From positions 1-64,000 of IMG/VR virus record IMGVR_UViG_3300046536_000256: a DNA stretch of 64,000 nt; one strand, 5' to 3'. Both the position numbers and the translations under genes were made by a program. The DNA is from a virus. A model generated the notes under the pieces. That model was given only the letters and a program-made list of their open reading frames with translations, made no database searches and was not told the origin of the DNA. Shown piece by piece: positions 31,345-39,525 of the stretch (the first letter of the stretch is position 1; every line of letters starts with the position of its first letter).

Positions 31345-32808
31345 TTAGACTGCGTAGATGTCGTCCCAAGGCCTTGTGCGGTCACCAACTTCGCGGACAA
31401 GCTGTCTAGCTTCATCCAACAGGCGAACGACTTTCAAACGAGACGTGATCGAGTCAGTCAGGTAACTCGCGATGCTGCGAGTCAGTAAGGTTGGTTGTGT
31501 GTGAAACCCTTCAGGGTCCATTGACAACTGCATAGCAATGAACTTCTGAATATCTTCGTCCGGAGTATCCAGACGCATGCGCTCCATGCTGTGTTGCTGA
31601 GTGCCCAGATCGAAATCCCGGCGAGTGGAGCGAACGAAGTACAACTTGTGTTGCGGGGTATCCAGCTCCAGGTAGGAGAACTTGTTGGGAACGTACACCG
31701 ACGGAGCGCTGATGTGCACACCATTGAAGCGGGTGTGTTTCACCAACAACTCACCCTCAGCGATTACACCCGATTTGTTCAGGTGGACATCTTTGACGGT
31801 AATACGGGTACCGCGAACGTTGGCGTCGAACAACTGGCTACCGGTAACCGTGACGTACCCGCTGCCGCTGACTTGAGTGTCGTGGATTTGTGAGTCGCGG
31901 TAAACACCGTGGGACACTGCCGAGTTAAACACCGAGGTACGCTTGAACTGACCCTCTTTAACGTTCATGCGTTCACGGATGTCTTTCGTCGGCACAGCTG
32001 GCTCTTCGCTCAGGTGGTTAAAGCCATACCCGTAACGATGGTCCACTTCCTTGGTACGCGCCAGTACAGAATTGTTCAGCACGTTAAAGGAAGACTCGGT
32101 GTTCACCAACAGTGATTCACCGATTGGCAGATCCTCGTTGCTGGACGAGTTGATCAAGACCAGTGTGCCATGAATGGCGAGGTTGGTTGGAGCGTGGCTG
32201 TTATGACGCGTTTCACCGCCACCCAGGGTAACTGTGGAGTTACCGTCCAGCAAGTAGTACGATTCAATCCCGTTGTTCTTCAACAGATACAGCGAGAAGA
32301 CTTTGTCGGCGTACAACTGGCTGACCTGGTGTGGCAAGTAGAACGCCTTCGGCAACAGGCTGTTACGGATGCGGTTGTAATCGACTTTCAAGCCGGTCGC
32401 AATCGGTTCCTGCAACACGCCTTCAAACATGAAGGTACCGGTGGCCTGAACCGATTGCAGCGCGTTGGCCACCGCTTCGGAGATCTTGGCTTCCGGGTCG
32501 AGGCCAGCCGCCTTCAGCACCTTTTCGGCGTTACGGATCTGGCGGTCGGTTGGCACTTCTTCGGCAACATCGGTGCCCGCAGGGGTTATGTGAGGCGCGG
32601 TAAAGCTCTTAGGATTATCCGAAGTCTCTTGAGCGATAGTCCCGATAGGTTCTTTGAAGGCCTTTTCCAGGTTCTTCTCGAACAGACTGTTTGCGGCTTC
32701 CTGAGTGAAACCTACTTCCTTTGCGGTGTCTAACGCCTTGAGCGCTTCGGCCACAGGCTTCAGGGTAAATTTATCCCCGTTGGCTGGTTTCTTTTCCACT
32801 TTACTCAT
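31345..32808 (-). CDS. Beta-helix-like protein, copy 3 of 3 with N-terminal extension (487 aa)
   Basis: Start at ATG 32808 (AGGAG upstream; 8-nt overlap with the ligase gene). The first 165 residues are helical, including PVAEALKALDTAKEVG, and are absent from copies 1 and 2. Then come beta-helix repeats (VFNSAVSHGVYRDSQIHDTQ) and the domain common to all three (APSVYVPNKFSYLELDTP), ending in the helix YLTDSITSRLKVVRLLDEA. The extension resembles the N-terminal part of the 25514-26836 protein in composition only. Confidence 0.65.
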   Translation of the reverse strand: MSKVEKKPANGDKFTLKPVAEALKALDTAKEVGFTQEAANSLFEKNLEKAFKEPIGTIAQETSDNPKSFTAPHITPAGTDVAEEVPTDRQIRNAEKVLKAAGLDPEAKISEAVANALQSVQATGTFMFEGVLQEPIATGLKVDYNRIRNSLLPKAFYLPHQVSQLYADKVFSLYLLKNNGIESYYLLDGNSTVTLGGGETRHNSHAPTNLAIHGTLVLINSSSNEDLPIGESLLVNTESSFNVLNNSVLARTKEVDHRYGYGFNHLSEEPAVPTKDIRERMNVKEGQFKRTSVFNSAVSHGVYRDSQIHDTQVSGSGYVTVTGSQLFDANVRGTRITVKDVHLNKSGVIAEGELLVKHTRFNGVHISAPSVYVPNKFSYLELDTPQHKLYFVRSTRRDFDLGTQQHSMERMRLDTPDEDIQKFIAMQLSMDPEGFHTQPTLLTRSIASYLTDSITSRLKVVRLLDEARQLVREVGDRTRPWDDIYAV

Positions 32809-34768
32809 GAAGTGCTCCTGCTTTAATCTGTTGAATGAGTGCATCGATGCTCGAGGCAGCGGTTGCGTTAATCGTAGGGATATGCTGTTCAGCTGCTTTT
32901 AGTATCTTGCTCTGACCAGGCTTCTCCCCGATGAGGAGGTAATTGCAATCCTTGGTGAGTTTATCCACCAGTTCAATACCATGATCCCCGAAGTAGCTTT
33001 CCAGTTCTTCCCGGGCTTGACCGATGGTACCGGTGATGCAGACCTTCAGTTCCGTAATCGGACCCTCAGGCTCAACCAGAACATTAAGGTTCGCCAAGAT
33101 ACCTTCTGCGTTCTCCACGAACTCTTCACTTTCAAAGCTCAGGGCAATCGGGATAGACAAACCAGCAGAGAACCCTGGGATCTTGATCAGTTCGTCAGCA
33201 TTACCCAACCACTGAAGCAAGTTCACATTCCCCGGCCATGCGGCGGCCAGCTTCTTGGCACGCGTCAGATCAACACCAGGCAGACCCAGCGCCTTAATGA
33301 CACGGGACAACGGTTGACCTTTGCGCACTTCCTGAATGCGGTTGTAGATCTTCTCACCTACCACACGTTCATTTAGAAGAAGGATATCCACAGGCAACTT
33401 GATATAACCCTGTTCGATCAACTCGGCAACAGTCACAGGACCCAAGTCGTCGATATCCAGCGTGCGTTTGTGCGCAAGGTTCACGCAACGCAGCACAAGC
33501 TGTGCAGGACAGTCTGTGACGTTGGTACAGATGAGATCGGCACTCTGCTTGGTGATGCGCTTCTCCAGCGGCATGCAGCAGCTAGGGCACTCCTCAGGCG
33601 CTTTGAAGAGTTCACCTTCGCCATGTTCAATCACACGGTTCAGACGAGGGATCACATCCCCGTTACGAGTCACACCGATTACCGAACCTTTACGCAGCTC
33701 CACCGCTAGGAACTGTTTATAGTTGTCCAGATACGTGCGAGCACAGATCACCCCACCAATGCGGGTAGGAGCGTAAAGCCCCACCGGCACCACACGACCA
33801 GTACGAGTGGTATTCCACACGATATCGGTCAGAGTAGTAGCAACCTCCACATCTGGGTACTTGTACGCCAGCGCCCAGTTAGGGTACTTGTTGGTGACCC
33901 CCAGCTTTTCTTGCAATTCAAAGTCGTCGACCTTGATCACAATACCATCGGCTGGCCAGTCCTTGCTGTTGATGTTCTCCCGGATCGCTTCCAGCGACGC
34001 AACAGGCGCGCAATGGAAACCCAGCAGGGTCAGGTGGTTACGCAGTTCGCTGTACTTCTTCTTGCCCAAGGTACTGCTGCAATAGTAAGCGCCGAACCGC
34101 AGGATCCCTTTAACCGCGTGGTTCTGGTTCTCCGGCAAAGCACGAATCCAACCGCTGACTGCGTTACGAGGGGTAGCGGCTTGTTTAAGCGCTGTCTCGT
34201 TATACAGTTCAAAGTCGTGACAGGTGATGTGCCCTTCACCGCGGATGTTGACAGTGCCCGGGACAGGAACGTTGTTCAGGTCAGTCAGCATCCTTGGGAT
34301 GTTCAGACCGAACAAAGGCAAAGCATGGGTAACGTCTTCGCCCACCAGACCGGACCCACGAGTCACCATGGATATCAGTGGACCGTCGACATACGTCAGT
34401 TCCAACGCAATACCGTCCAGCTTAAGTTCATAGAAGAACAGAGTGTCTTCCGGGAACCGTGCGAGGAACTTGTCAACCGCGTCTTGGTTCAATCCCTTCT
34501 TCAAGCTCAGCATTGGGCTATCGAAGGTAACGGGTTTCAGGCCTTCATTAGTAGGCTCGTGGATTGGCACGGGTTTGCGAGCGGTTTCGAACAGTTCGGC
34601 AATTTCCGGGTGTTCCTCGGCCAACTCTTCGAAGCGCTCGACCATCTGGTCGTACAGATAATCTGGGATCTCAGACGTGTCCTTATTGAAATAAAGATCC
34701 GCGTGGTACATGATGTCACGATTTAAATCGTTCATCTCTGTGAAGATCGTTTTATGTTTTGCTTTCAT
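32801..34768 (-). CDS. ligA: NAD-dependent DNA ligase
   Basis: The 655-aa product is about the size of E. coli LigA (671). Starting at ATG 34768 (AAGG upstream), domain Ia (IPDYLYDQMVERFEEL...HPE) is intact, so it should use NAD. The adenylation site K116-L-D-G is followed by TRGSGLVGEDVTH, NIRGEG, DGIVIKVDD and NWALAYKYP. TGRVVPVGLY and RKGSVIGVTRNGDVIP mark the OB fold. A four-Cys zinc finger (CPSCCMPLEK...CTNVTDC), the HhH region and a C-terminal BRCT domain (KVCITGTIGQAREELE) complete it. It seals nicks in phage replication. Phages more often use ATP-dependent ligases. Confidence 0.95.
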   Translation of the reverse strand: MKAKHKTIFTEMNDLNRDIMYHADLYFNKDTSEIPDYLYDQMVERFEELAEEHPEIAELFETARKPVPIHEPTNEGLKPVTFDSPMLSLKKGLNQDAVDKFLARFPEDTLFFYELKLDGIALELTYVDGPLISMVTRGSGLVGEDVTHALPLFGLNIPRMLTDLNNVPVPGTVNIRGEGHITCHDFELYNETALKQAATPRNAVSGWIRALPENQNHAVKGILRFGAYYCSSTLGKKKYSELRNHLTLLGFHCAPVASLEAIRENINSKDWPADGIVIKVDDFELQEKLGVTNKYPNWALAYKYPDVEVATTLTDIVWNTTRTGRVVPVGLYAPTRIGGVICARTYLDNYKQFLAVELRKGSVIGVTRNGDVIPRLNRVIEHGEGELFKAPEECPSCCMPLEKRITKQSADLICTNVTDCPAQLVLRCVNLAHKRTLDIDDLGPVTVAELIEQGYIKLPVDILLLNERVVGEKIYNRIQEVRKGQPLSRVIKALGLPGVDLTRAKKLAAAWPGNVNLLQWLGNADELIKIPGFSAGLSIPIALSFESEEFVENAEGILANLNVLVEPEGPITELKVCITGTIGQAREELESYFGDHGIELVDKLTKDCNYLLIGEKPGQSKILKAAEQHIPTINATAASSIDALIQQIKAGALHE

Positions 34769-34839
34769 TGAAAAACCTTCAAGCATAAATAAGGTTAAGG
34801 TAGGAGCCTGAGGATACCTCCCCAAGCTCCATGGTATTC

Positions 34840-35172
34840 TTAATGAAGGGTGTGCTTTGGCTTATTGAGGAAGGAAGTCGTCGAGCCAACAATGACACCG
34901 ACTTTCATACGCTCAACATCCCCTACCAGCAAATGCGGATCCACCGACCGGAGGAATTGGAAAAGCATCGAAGGGTTGCCAGCCTCGTCGTCGATGATTT
35001 GTTTTACAAAACGGTGCGTAGAAGCCGGCAGAAGCATGGACAGCTTTTCTACCTCGTCTGCTTCGTCGTCGAGTACATCCATACACGTTTTATCGAGGAC
35101 GACGTCGTCAGGTTCCAAATCGAATGCAACCAGAAAAGCCCGGTACACTCTTAGCAATTCTTGTTTGGTCAT
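34840..35172 (-). CDS. Unknown 110-aa protein
   Basis: Started at ATG 35172 with GGGG upstream; a longer frame crosses a hairpin arm. The product is acidic and helical in the first 70 residues (FDLEPDDVVLDKTCMDVLDD), then alpha/beta. Function unknown. Confidence 0.6.
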   Translation of the reverse strand: MTKQELLRVYRAFLVAFDLEPDDVVLDKTCMDVLDDEADEVEKLSMLLPASTHRFVKQIIDDEAGNPSMLFQFLRSVDPHLLVGDVERMKVGVIVGSTTSFLNKPKHTLH

Positions 35173-35199
35173 CAAGTGACCCCTTGTACAGTTGGTGAA

Positions 35200-35250
35200 G
35201 TTTCCCATTACGATGACTGGTACAGTTCTGTTTAATGTGTAATGGGAAAC
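35200..35250 (-). terminator. Long-loop hairpin after the 35262-35735 gene
   Basis: GTTTCCCATTAC (35200-35211) pairs perfectly with GTAATGGGAAAC (35239-35250) around a 27-nt loop, 11 nt past the stop. Similar in design to the hairpin at 10126-10172. Confidence 0.55.
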
Positions 35251-35261
35251 CCCAGCCGGTT

Positions 35262-35735
35262 TCAGCCCTTGGCACGATCGGCCATGAACTGATTGAGCGC
35301 TGCAATGTCTTTCAGGTCCTGAGGTTCTCGGTGGGTATCAAGCCACTCGCGTTTCAGGCACTGTTTATACGTCAGCAACGTCATTGGATCAAAGCAGGTC
35401 ATGCCGTCAATTTCGACAGTATCGTGAGGAATGTCAAACGGCCGAACAATGCAATTGACCGACCAAAACAAGGTCTGTGATTTATCAAGCAGCCGGATAA
35501 TACCGGAACCCTCTTCACACCAGACTAGGCGTTGTTTTTCGTTCAGCTCCTTGAAACGTTCAGGGGAAACCCAAACGTTCAGGTCAAGTGTGCTTTCACG
35601 GATACCCATCGCCATGAGCGCGCCACCGCCGCCCAGTACGAGTTCACCTGGTTCGAACCACTTGGGGCCTTCAATAGCTGGCGCGTTGGTTGCCAGGTCG
35701 TACAGGCGCTTCAGTTGTTCTTTGTTCCAGATCAT
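35262..35735 (-). CDS. Nucleotidyltransferase-like protein, paralogue A (changed DxD)
   Basis: The 157-aa product has the start of a nucleotidyltransferase core: LVLGGGGALMAMGIRESTLD, followed by LNVWVSPE. The paralogue at 35735-36172 has DLDVDVSP at the same place, so here the second Asp of the DxD pair is Asn. The protein may be weakened or inactive. A later domain has CFDPMTLLTYKQCLKREW. The start shares a base with the upstream paralogue's stop (TAATG). Such folds transfer nucleotides to proteins, RNA or drugs. Confidence 0.6.
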   Translation of the reverse strand: MIWNKEQLKRLYDLATNAPAIEGPKWFEPGELVLGGGGALMAMGIRESTLDLNVWVSPERFKELNEKQRLVWCEEGSGIIRLLDKSQTLFWSVNCIVRPFDIPHDTVEIDGMTCFDPMTLLTYKQCLKREWLDTHREPQDLKDIAALNQFMADRAKG

Positions 35736-36172
35736 TACGCCATCCTCGCGGTAAGTCGGGGTGATCGCACTAGAGATTCGAGTTGGACAATTTCCATGAG
35801 GTCCCGTTCCCGCTTATTAGGTTTACGGTTCGGCATGGCCGCCAAGTGACGCTTCTGTTTCAGCATCTCACTTGGACTATAGATCCAGACGTTGTCCACG
35901 CAAACAATCCCAGTGGTGTCACTGAGTTCGTGCAGGTCAATGAAAGGATCGTACTCAATACGGGGTGAAACGTTTTCTTCAAGAAGTACCGGTTTGGACA
36001 TACCAACCCATTTGAACGTCATGGGGGATACGTCCACATCCAGATCCACGGTTTCTTCGCGGACGTCCATCATCACTAATGCACCACCGGCGCTCAGTAT
36101 CACCAAATGTGCCGGATCACCCAGAGCTGTTACCAGTGCTTTGTAGCGTGATATCACTTGATCCCTGTTCAT
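35735..36172 (-). CDS. Nucleotidyltransferase-like protein, paralogue B
   Basis: The 145-aa product has LVILSAGGALVMMDVREETV followed by DLDVDVSP, the GG...RExTxDLD pattern of MNT/AbiEii-type nucleotidyltransferases. Both metal-binding Asp residues are present. SPSEMLKQKRHLAAM matches the MTLLTYKQCLKRE helix of paralogue A. GAGG lies upstream of ATG 36172, which overlaps the previous gene by 56 nt. The target is unknown; a toxin, an antitoxin-like or a defence-modulating role is possible. Confidence 0.6.
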   Translation of the reverse strand: MNRDQVISRYKALVTALGDPAHLVILSAGGALVMMDVREETVDLDVDVSPMTFKWVGMSKPVLLEENVSPRIEYDPFIDLHELSDTTGIVCVDNVWIYSPSEMLKQKRHLAAMPNRKPNKRERDLMEIVQLESLVRSPRLTARMA

Positions 36173-36587
36173 CCTGTCGCCTCGACTGCGGTGTGATAAT
36201 TGCTGGGGCGATTGCCCTCAGTTGTTTAAAGAACTGCCCCGACGCCCAAGCATTAATGTTTTCGCGAACGTAACTGCCAAACAGTGATTCCTTGACGAAG
36301 TTCTCAAAGGCAACCTTTAAAGTTTCCTCAGAACTGCCGCTGCTTGGAACTAAACCTTTATCACGGATCTTCCGAACCGCTTCCGATAAACGGATACGGT
36401 CCAAGCTAATATCCATGATCCAGGCTGGATAACGTTTACGCAGCACAAAATACAAAGCGCCGTGTTCCTCTATAAAACCAAGAACAATCGTACTCTTTCT
36501 GTCTTCTGTTTCGGCTTCGATCAGAATTGGTTCGAAGGACCCATTAAAGAAGTCTGGGTCCAACTGGAAAAAAGACTTTAAGTTCAT
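36117..36587 (-). CDS. Unknown 156-aa protein
   Basis: AAGGG precedes ATG 36587. Beta-rich first half (PILIEAETEDRKSTIVLGFIE), helical second half, and a Ser/Gln-rich tail overlapping paralogue B by 56 nt. No known family. Confidence 0.6.
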   Translation of the reverse strand: MNLKSFFQLDPDFFNGSFEPILIEAETEDRKSTIVLGFIEEHGALYFVLRKRYPAWIMDISLDRIRLSEAVRKIRDKGLVPSSGSSEETLKVAFENFVKESLFGSYVRENINAWASGQFFKQLRAIAPAIITPQSRRQDEQGSSDITLQSTGNSSG

Positions 36588-36597
36588 GCACCCTTTC

Positions 36598-36876
36598 TCA
36601 GTGAGGCTGTTGTGTCAGGTAGTTGATGAGGTTCACCACACTCTGCTGAACCTGGTAAGTAGCGCCTGGGTTCAGGATGGTGTAGTTGATCGCACTACGA
36701 CCGGAATCGTCGAACTGAACCACCGCCTGGTTCGAACCGGCAAACGCGAGGATCGCAGTTTTAGGGTGACCAGGTTCCTGTTGGATATTAGCGCTGGCGA
36801 GACCAACACCACTTGGGTTGAAAGCGATAGAACCGTCGGGTTGTTCGGCGACGGGAATCTGGATGACGTTGTTCAT
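36598..36876 (-). CDS. Unknown 92-aa protein
   Basis: AAGGA lies upstream of ATG 36876. It is the first gene after the TATATTAC element at 36990-37004. The product is beta-rich and Gln/Asn/Val-rich, with a C-terminal helix (YQVQQSVVNLINYLTQQ). Function unknown. Confidence 0.65.
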   Translation of the reverse strand: MNNVIQIPVAEQPDGSIAFNPSGVGLASANIQQEPGHPKTAILAFAGSNQAVVQFDDSGRSAINYTILNPGATYQVQQSVVNLINYLTQQPH

Positions 36877-36989
36877 TACGGTGTTCCTTTAGTTCTTGAA
36901 AAGGTGATTATGTCTTTGTTCCATAAACATGAGGGTTTCAGGTACAAATACAACCCAGCTGATCAAGACCCTAAAGTCTGAACAACTAG

Positions 36990-37004
36990 GTAATATAGGT
37001 TTGA
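36990..37004 (-). promoter_or_regulatory. TATATTAC-type early promoter
   Basis: The minus strand reads TCAAACCTATATTAC, about 114 nt upstream of the 36598-36876 gene and just past the end of the Rad50-like gene. It is the rightmost copy and probably the start of a long leftward early transcript. Confidence 0.7.
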
Positions 37005-37009
37005 AATTA

Positions 37010-39475
37010 TTAAGCAATAATGCTGTCCTGATTTACTTCCCCCGTAAGAGTCAAACCTTCATACCGCATGGCGATTACGTTTGGTTTGTTAAACAATCCG
37101 TACTGGTTCACATAGTGCGAAACCATGAAGAGTTGTCGTGGTGACTTCTGCCGGGTGTATTCCTGAACGAAGCTAAAGAACCTGCCCCGATTAATCTCGT
37201 CCAAGTTAACCCCCACCTCGTCCATCAGCAACGGGTATTCAACCGGGTGGTACGAGAGCATCACAAACCGGAAAGCCCAGTCAATGAGGTCGCGTTCCCC
37301 TGCGCTGCAATCCGTAACGTCCGGCGTAGGCGAAGCATCCCCCACAATTACCGGGAACTTGTACGTCAGATCCCCGTTCTCTTTACTGCAAGGCTTAATA
37401 ACCAGAGGCTTGGCGTAGATCGTCTTGAACAAGGCGTTCATGTTGGTACACACCGCCTTGATGAAGTCACCCATCAGACGACCAATCAACCCCTTGTTCG
37501 GACACAACCCATCCATGTAGATGTCGACAATCAACAAACGTCGCTTCAACCGCTCGATGTCACCACTGATCGAGTTCACCACTGCTGTCAGGGAACGGTT
37601 CTTAATGATGGAGGTCATGTAGTGGTCTTTCTCCTCACTGAGGATACTGATCCGCTCATCCACCTTCTTCCGGAACTCGGCTTTCCCCTGATTACCCAAC
37701 CCGATCATGATCTCTTCCCGCAGCCCGTGTAACCGATTAACATCTCGGCTGTACGACACGATGTGATGCTGAGTCCGCTTCAAAGATTCCAGACGCTCTT
37801 TGTAGTGGGTGATCTGGTTGTTCTCGACCAACAATTCTTTCTCAACACTGGCCAAGTAGTGAGCGACGTCCAATGCGTTGTTTCTGTCCAGAAGCCCTAA
37901 GCGCGTGTCTAGGACGTTCTGTTCCATAAGCAACTCATCTTTCTTCGCCAACAGGCTAAACCGCTCAGAGAAGGCAAGCAGCGCGTTTAACAGTCGGTTT
38001 GAATCGGTTTTGCCGATGTCGTACTCTTTGATCAGGGTGGGCAAGATCCCGCAGTGGTTATTCTCACGGACAAACACAAACAGCTGGTTCATCCCCAAGT
38101 ACCAATCCGCGTCGTTCTCGATCTGACGCTTGACGTCGGCTTCTTCCTTCCTCAGGCGTTCGACCTTCGCCACCAGTGCAGCCTTCTGCTGTTTCAGGTG
38201 CTCGATCTCAGCCGGAGTAATACCGATCTTGAACGCATGCTCGCAATCAGGACATTCAACCGTTTCCGCTTTCTCATAGTGAGTCAGCTTGTGGGTCATA
38301 TCGTCCAACGACATGGTGGTGTGCCGCAGTTCGTTTGCCAGCTGATCTTGCAGCGTCAACCAACCCTTGTAGGTTGCCCCGTTGACCGCAGGATCGCTTA
38401 CCACGGTGATACGGCCCAAGAACTCACGGAAACCAGTGATCACCAGTTCTAAGTTGCCCAGCGGGATCTCAGGGTCATTGAACACCGGATACTGCTGCAA
38501 CAACACCGCGTACTGGGCCAGCTCTTGTTCCAACTTAGCCAAGTCCTCACGAATGTGATCCGCTTGAACCTGAAAGACTTCTGGGTCAGCCAAGAACTCT
38601 TCCAACCCGTCCAAGACCCCAGCGTGCTCAGCGATCACTCGCTTCAATACACCGGCTTGTTCTTGGTGACGGTTCATCAGTTCCGTGGTGAAATTAATCG
38701 CTTGGGCTACCTCTGGCTGGGTGTAGATAATCCCGCTCAGTTTATTTGTAGTCAATTGATCAACTAGGCGATTAAAGTCTTGGATCTTAACGGTTAAGTC
38801 ACGATCCACCGTAATGCCTTCCAGCCCGCCACGAACTAACAGTGAGTCCCGAAGTTCCCCTTCGATGGTCTTGATGCGGACTTCAAGTTCATCGATCCCG
38901 TACTCGTTAATCTCCGCGAGCTTACGGTTCTCTTCGGTGTAGCGTGCAATCTGATTCTTGATCGCCGCTTTCAACTCATTGCGTTCGTTCTTGAGTTTGG
39001 TCCACACCCCCAAGGCGTAGTCGGTGTCGTTCGGGTAGATCTGCATGAAGATCTCTTTTCGTTTACCGGGAGACATCAACGACAGCAGATCAACCACGCG
39101 CAAACCACTCAACACTTTATTGAGGGTAGAATCCAAGCGGAAATAACTCGACACCAATTCTTTCTGTGAAGCCCCCGTGCCGTTTGGATTGAGTTCCTTT
39201 CCATTCAGCTTAAAGCTATGACCGTTACCTTTACCGGTATACGAGTCTAGAGCGAAATGGCGGTCGCCGATTTGGATTTCGACATACTTGCGGCCGCCTG
39301 CTTCGTAGTTCCCATTTTCTGGGGGAAGCGGATTCATTTCTTTCAGAATGCTGGTCTTACCACTACCGTTCGTTGAAATGAACAGGTTAATCATGTGGGG
39401 AGTAGTCAGTTCAACTTTCTGGATCCCACTTTTCAACAAAGGAATGTATTGTTCCAGGATAAGTTTCAGCAACAT
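37010..39475 (-). CDS. Rad50/SbcC-like (T4 gp46-like) recombination ATPase
   Basis: The 821-aa product has an ABC-ATPase layout split by a long coiled coil. Walker A is at residues 34-41 (STNGSGKT, with Ser for the usual first Gly). A zinc-hook CPDC (VECPDCEHAF) lies in the middle of the coiled coil. The C-terminal part has a signature motif (CSAGERDLIDWAF), Walker B (PLLMDEVGVNLDE) and an H-loop (FMVSHY). With a nuclease partner (SbcD, gp47) it would process DNA ends for recombination-dependent replication. No partner is seen in the window. Length is within the range between T4 gp46 (560) and SbcC (1048). Confidence 0.9.
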   Translation of the reverse strand: MLLKLILEQYIPLLKSGIQKVELTTPHMINLFISTNGSGKTSILKEMNPLPPENGNYEAGGRKYVEIQIGDRHFALDSYTGKGNGHSFKLNGKELNPNGTGASQKELVSSYFRLDSTLNKVLSGLRVVDLLSLMSPGKRKEIFMQIYPNDTDYALGVWTKLKNERNELKAAIKNQIARYTEENRKLAEINEYGIDELEVRIKTIEGELRDSLLVRGGLEGITVDRDLTVKIQDFNRLVDQLTTNKLSGIIYTQPEVAQAINFTTELMNRHQEQAGVLKRVIAEHAGVLDGLEEFLADPEVFQVQADHIREDLAKLEQELAQYAVLLQQYPVFNDPEIPLGNLELVITGFREFLGRITVVSDPAVNGATYKGWLTLQDQLANELRHTTMSLDDMTHKLTHYEKAETVECPDCEHAFKIGITPAEIEHLKQQKAALVAKVERLRKEEADVKRQIENDADWYLGMNQLFVFVRENNHCGILPTLIKEYDIGKTDSNRLLNALLAFSERFSLLAKKDELLMEQNVLDTRLGLLDRNNALDVAHYLASVEKELLVENNQITHYKERLESLKRTQHHIVSYSRDVNRLHGLREEIMIGLGNQGKAEFRKKVDERISILSEEKDHYMTSIIKNRSLTAVVNSISGDIERLKRRLLIVDIYMDGLCPNKGLIGRLMGDFIKAVCTNMNALFKTIYAKPLVIKPCSKENGDLTYKFPVIVGDASPTPDVTDCSAGERDLIDWAFRFVMLSYHPVEYPLLMDEVGVNLDEINRGRFFSFVQEYTRQKSPRQLFMVSHYVNQYGLFNKPNVIAMRYEGLTLTGEVNQDSIIA

Positions 39476-39525
39476 GATATGGTTTCTTTATATTGACTAG
39501 TGGTCTACAGAATGAGGCAAGGAGT

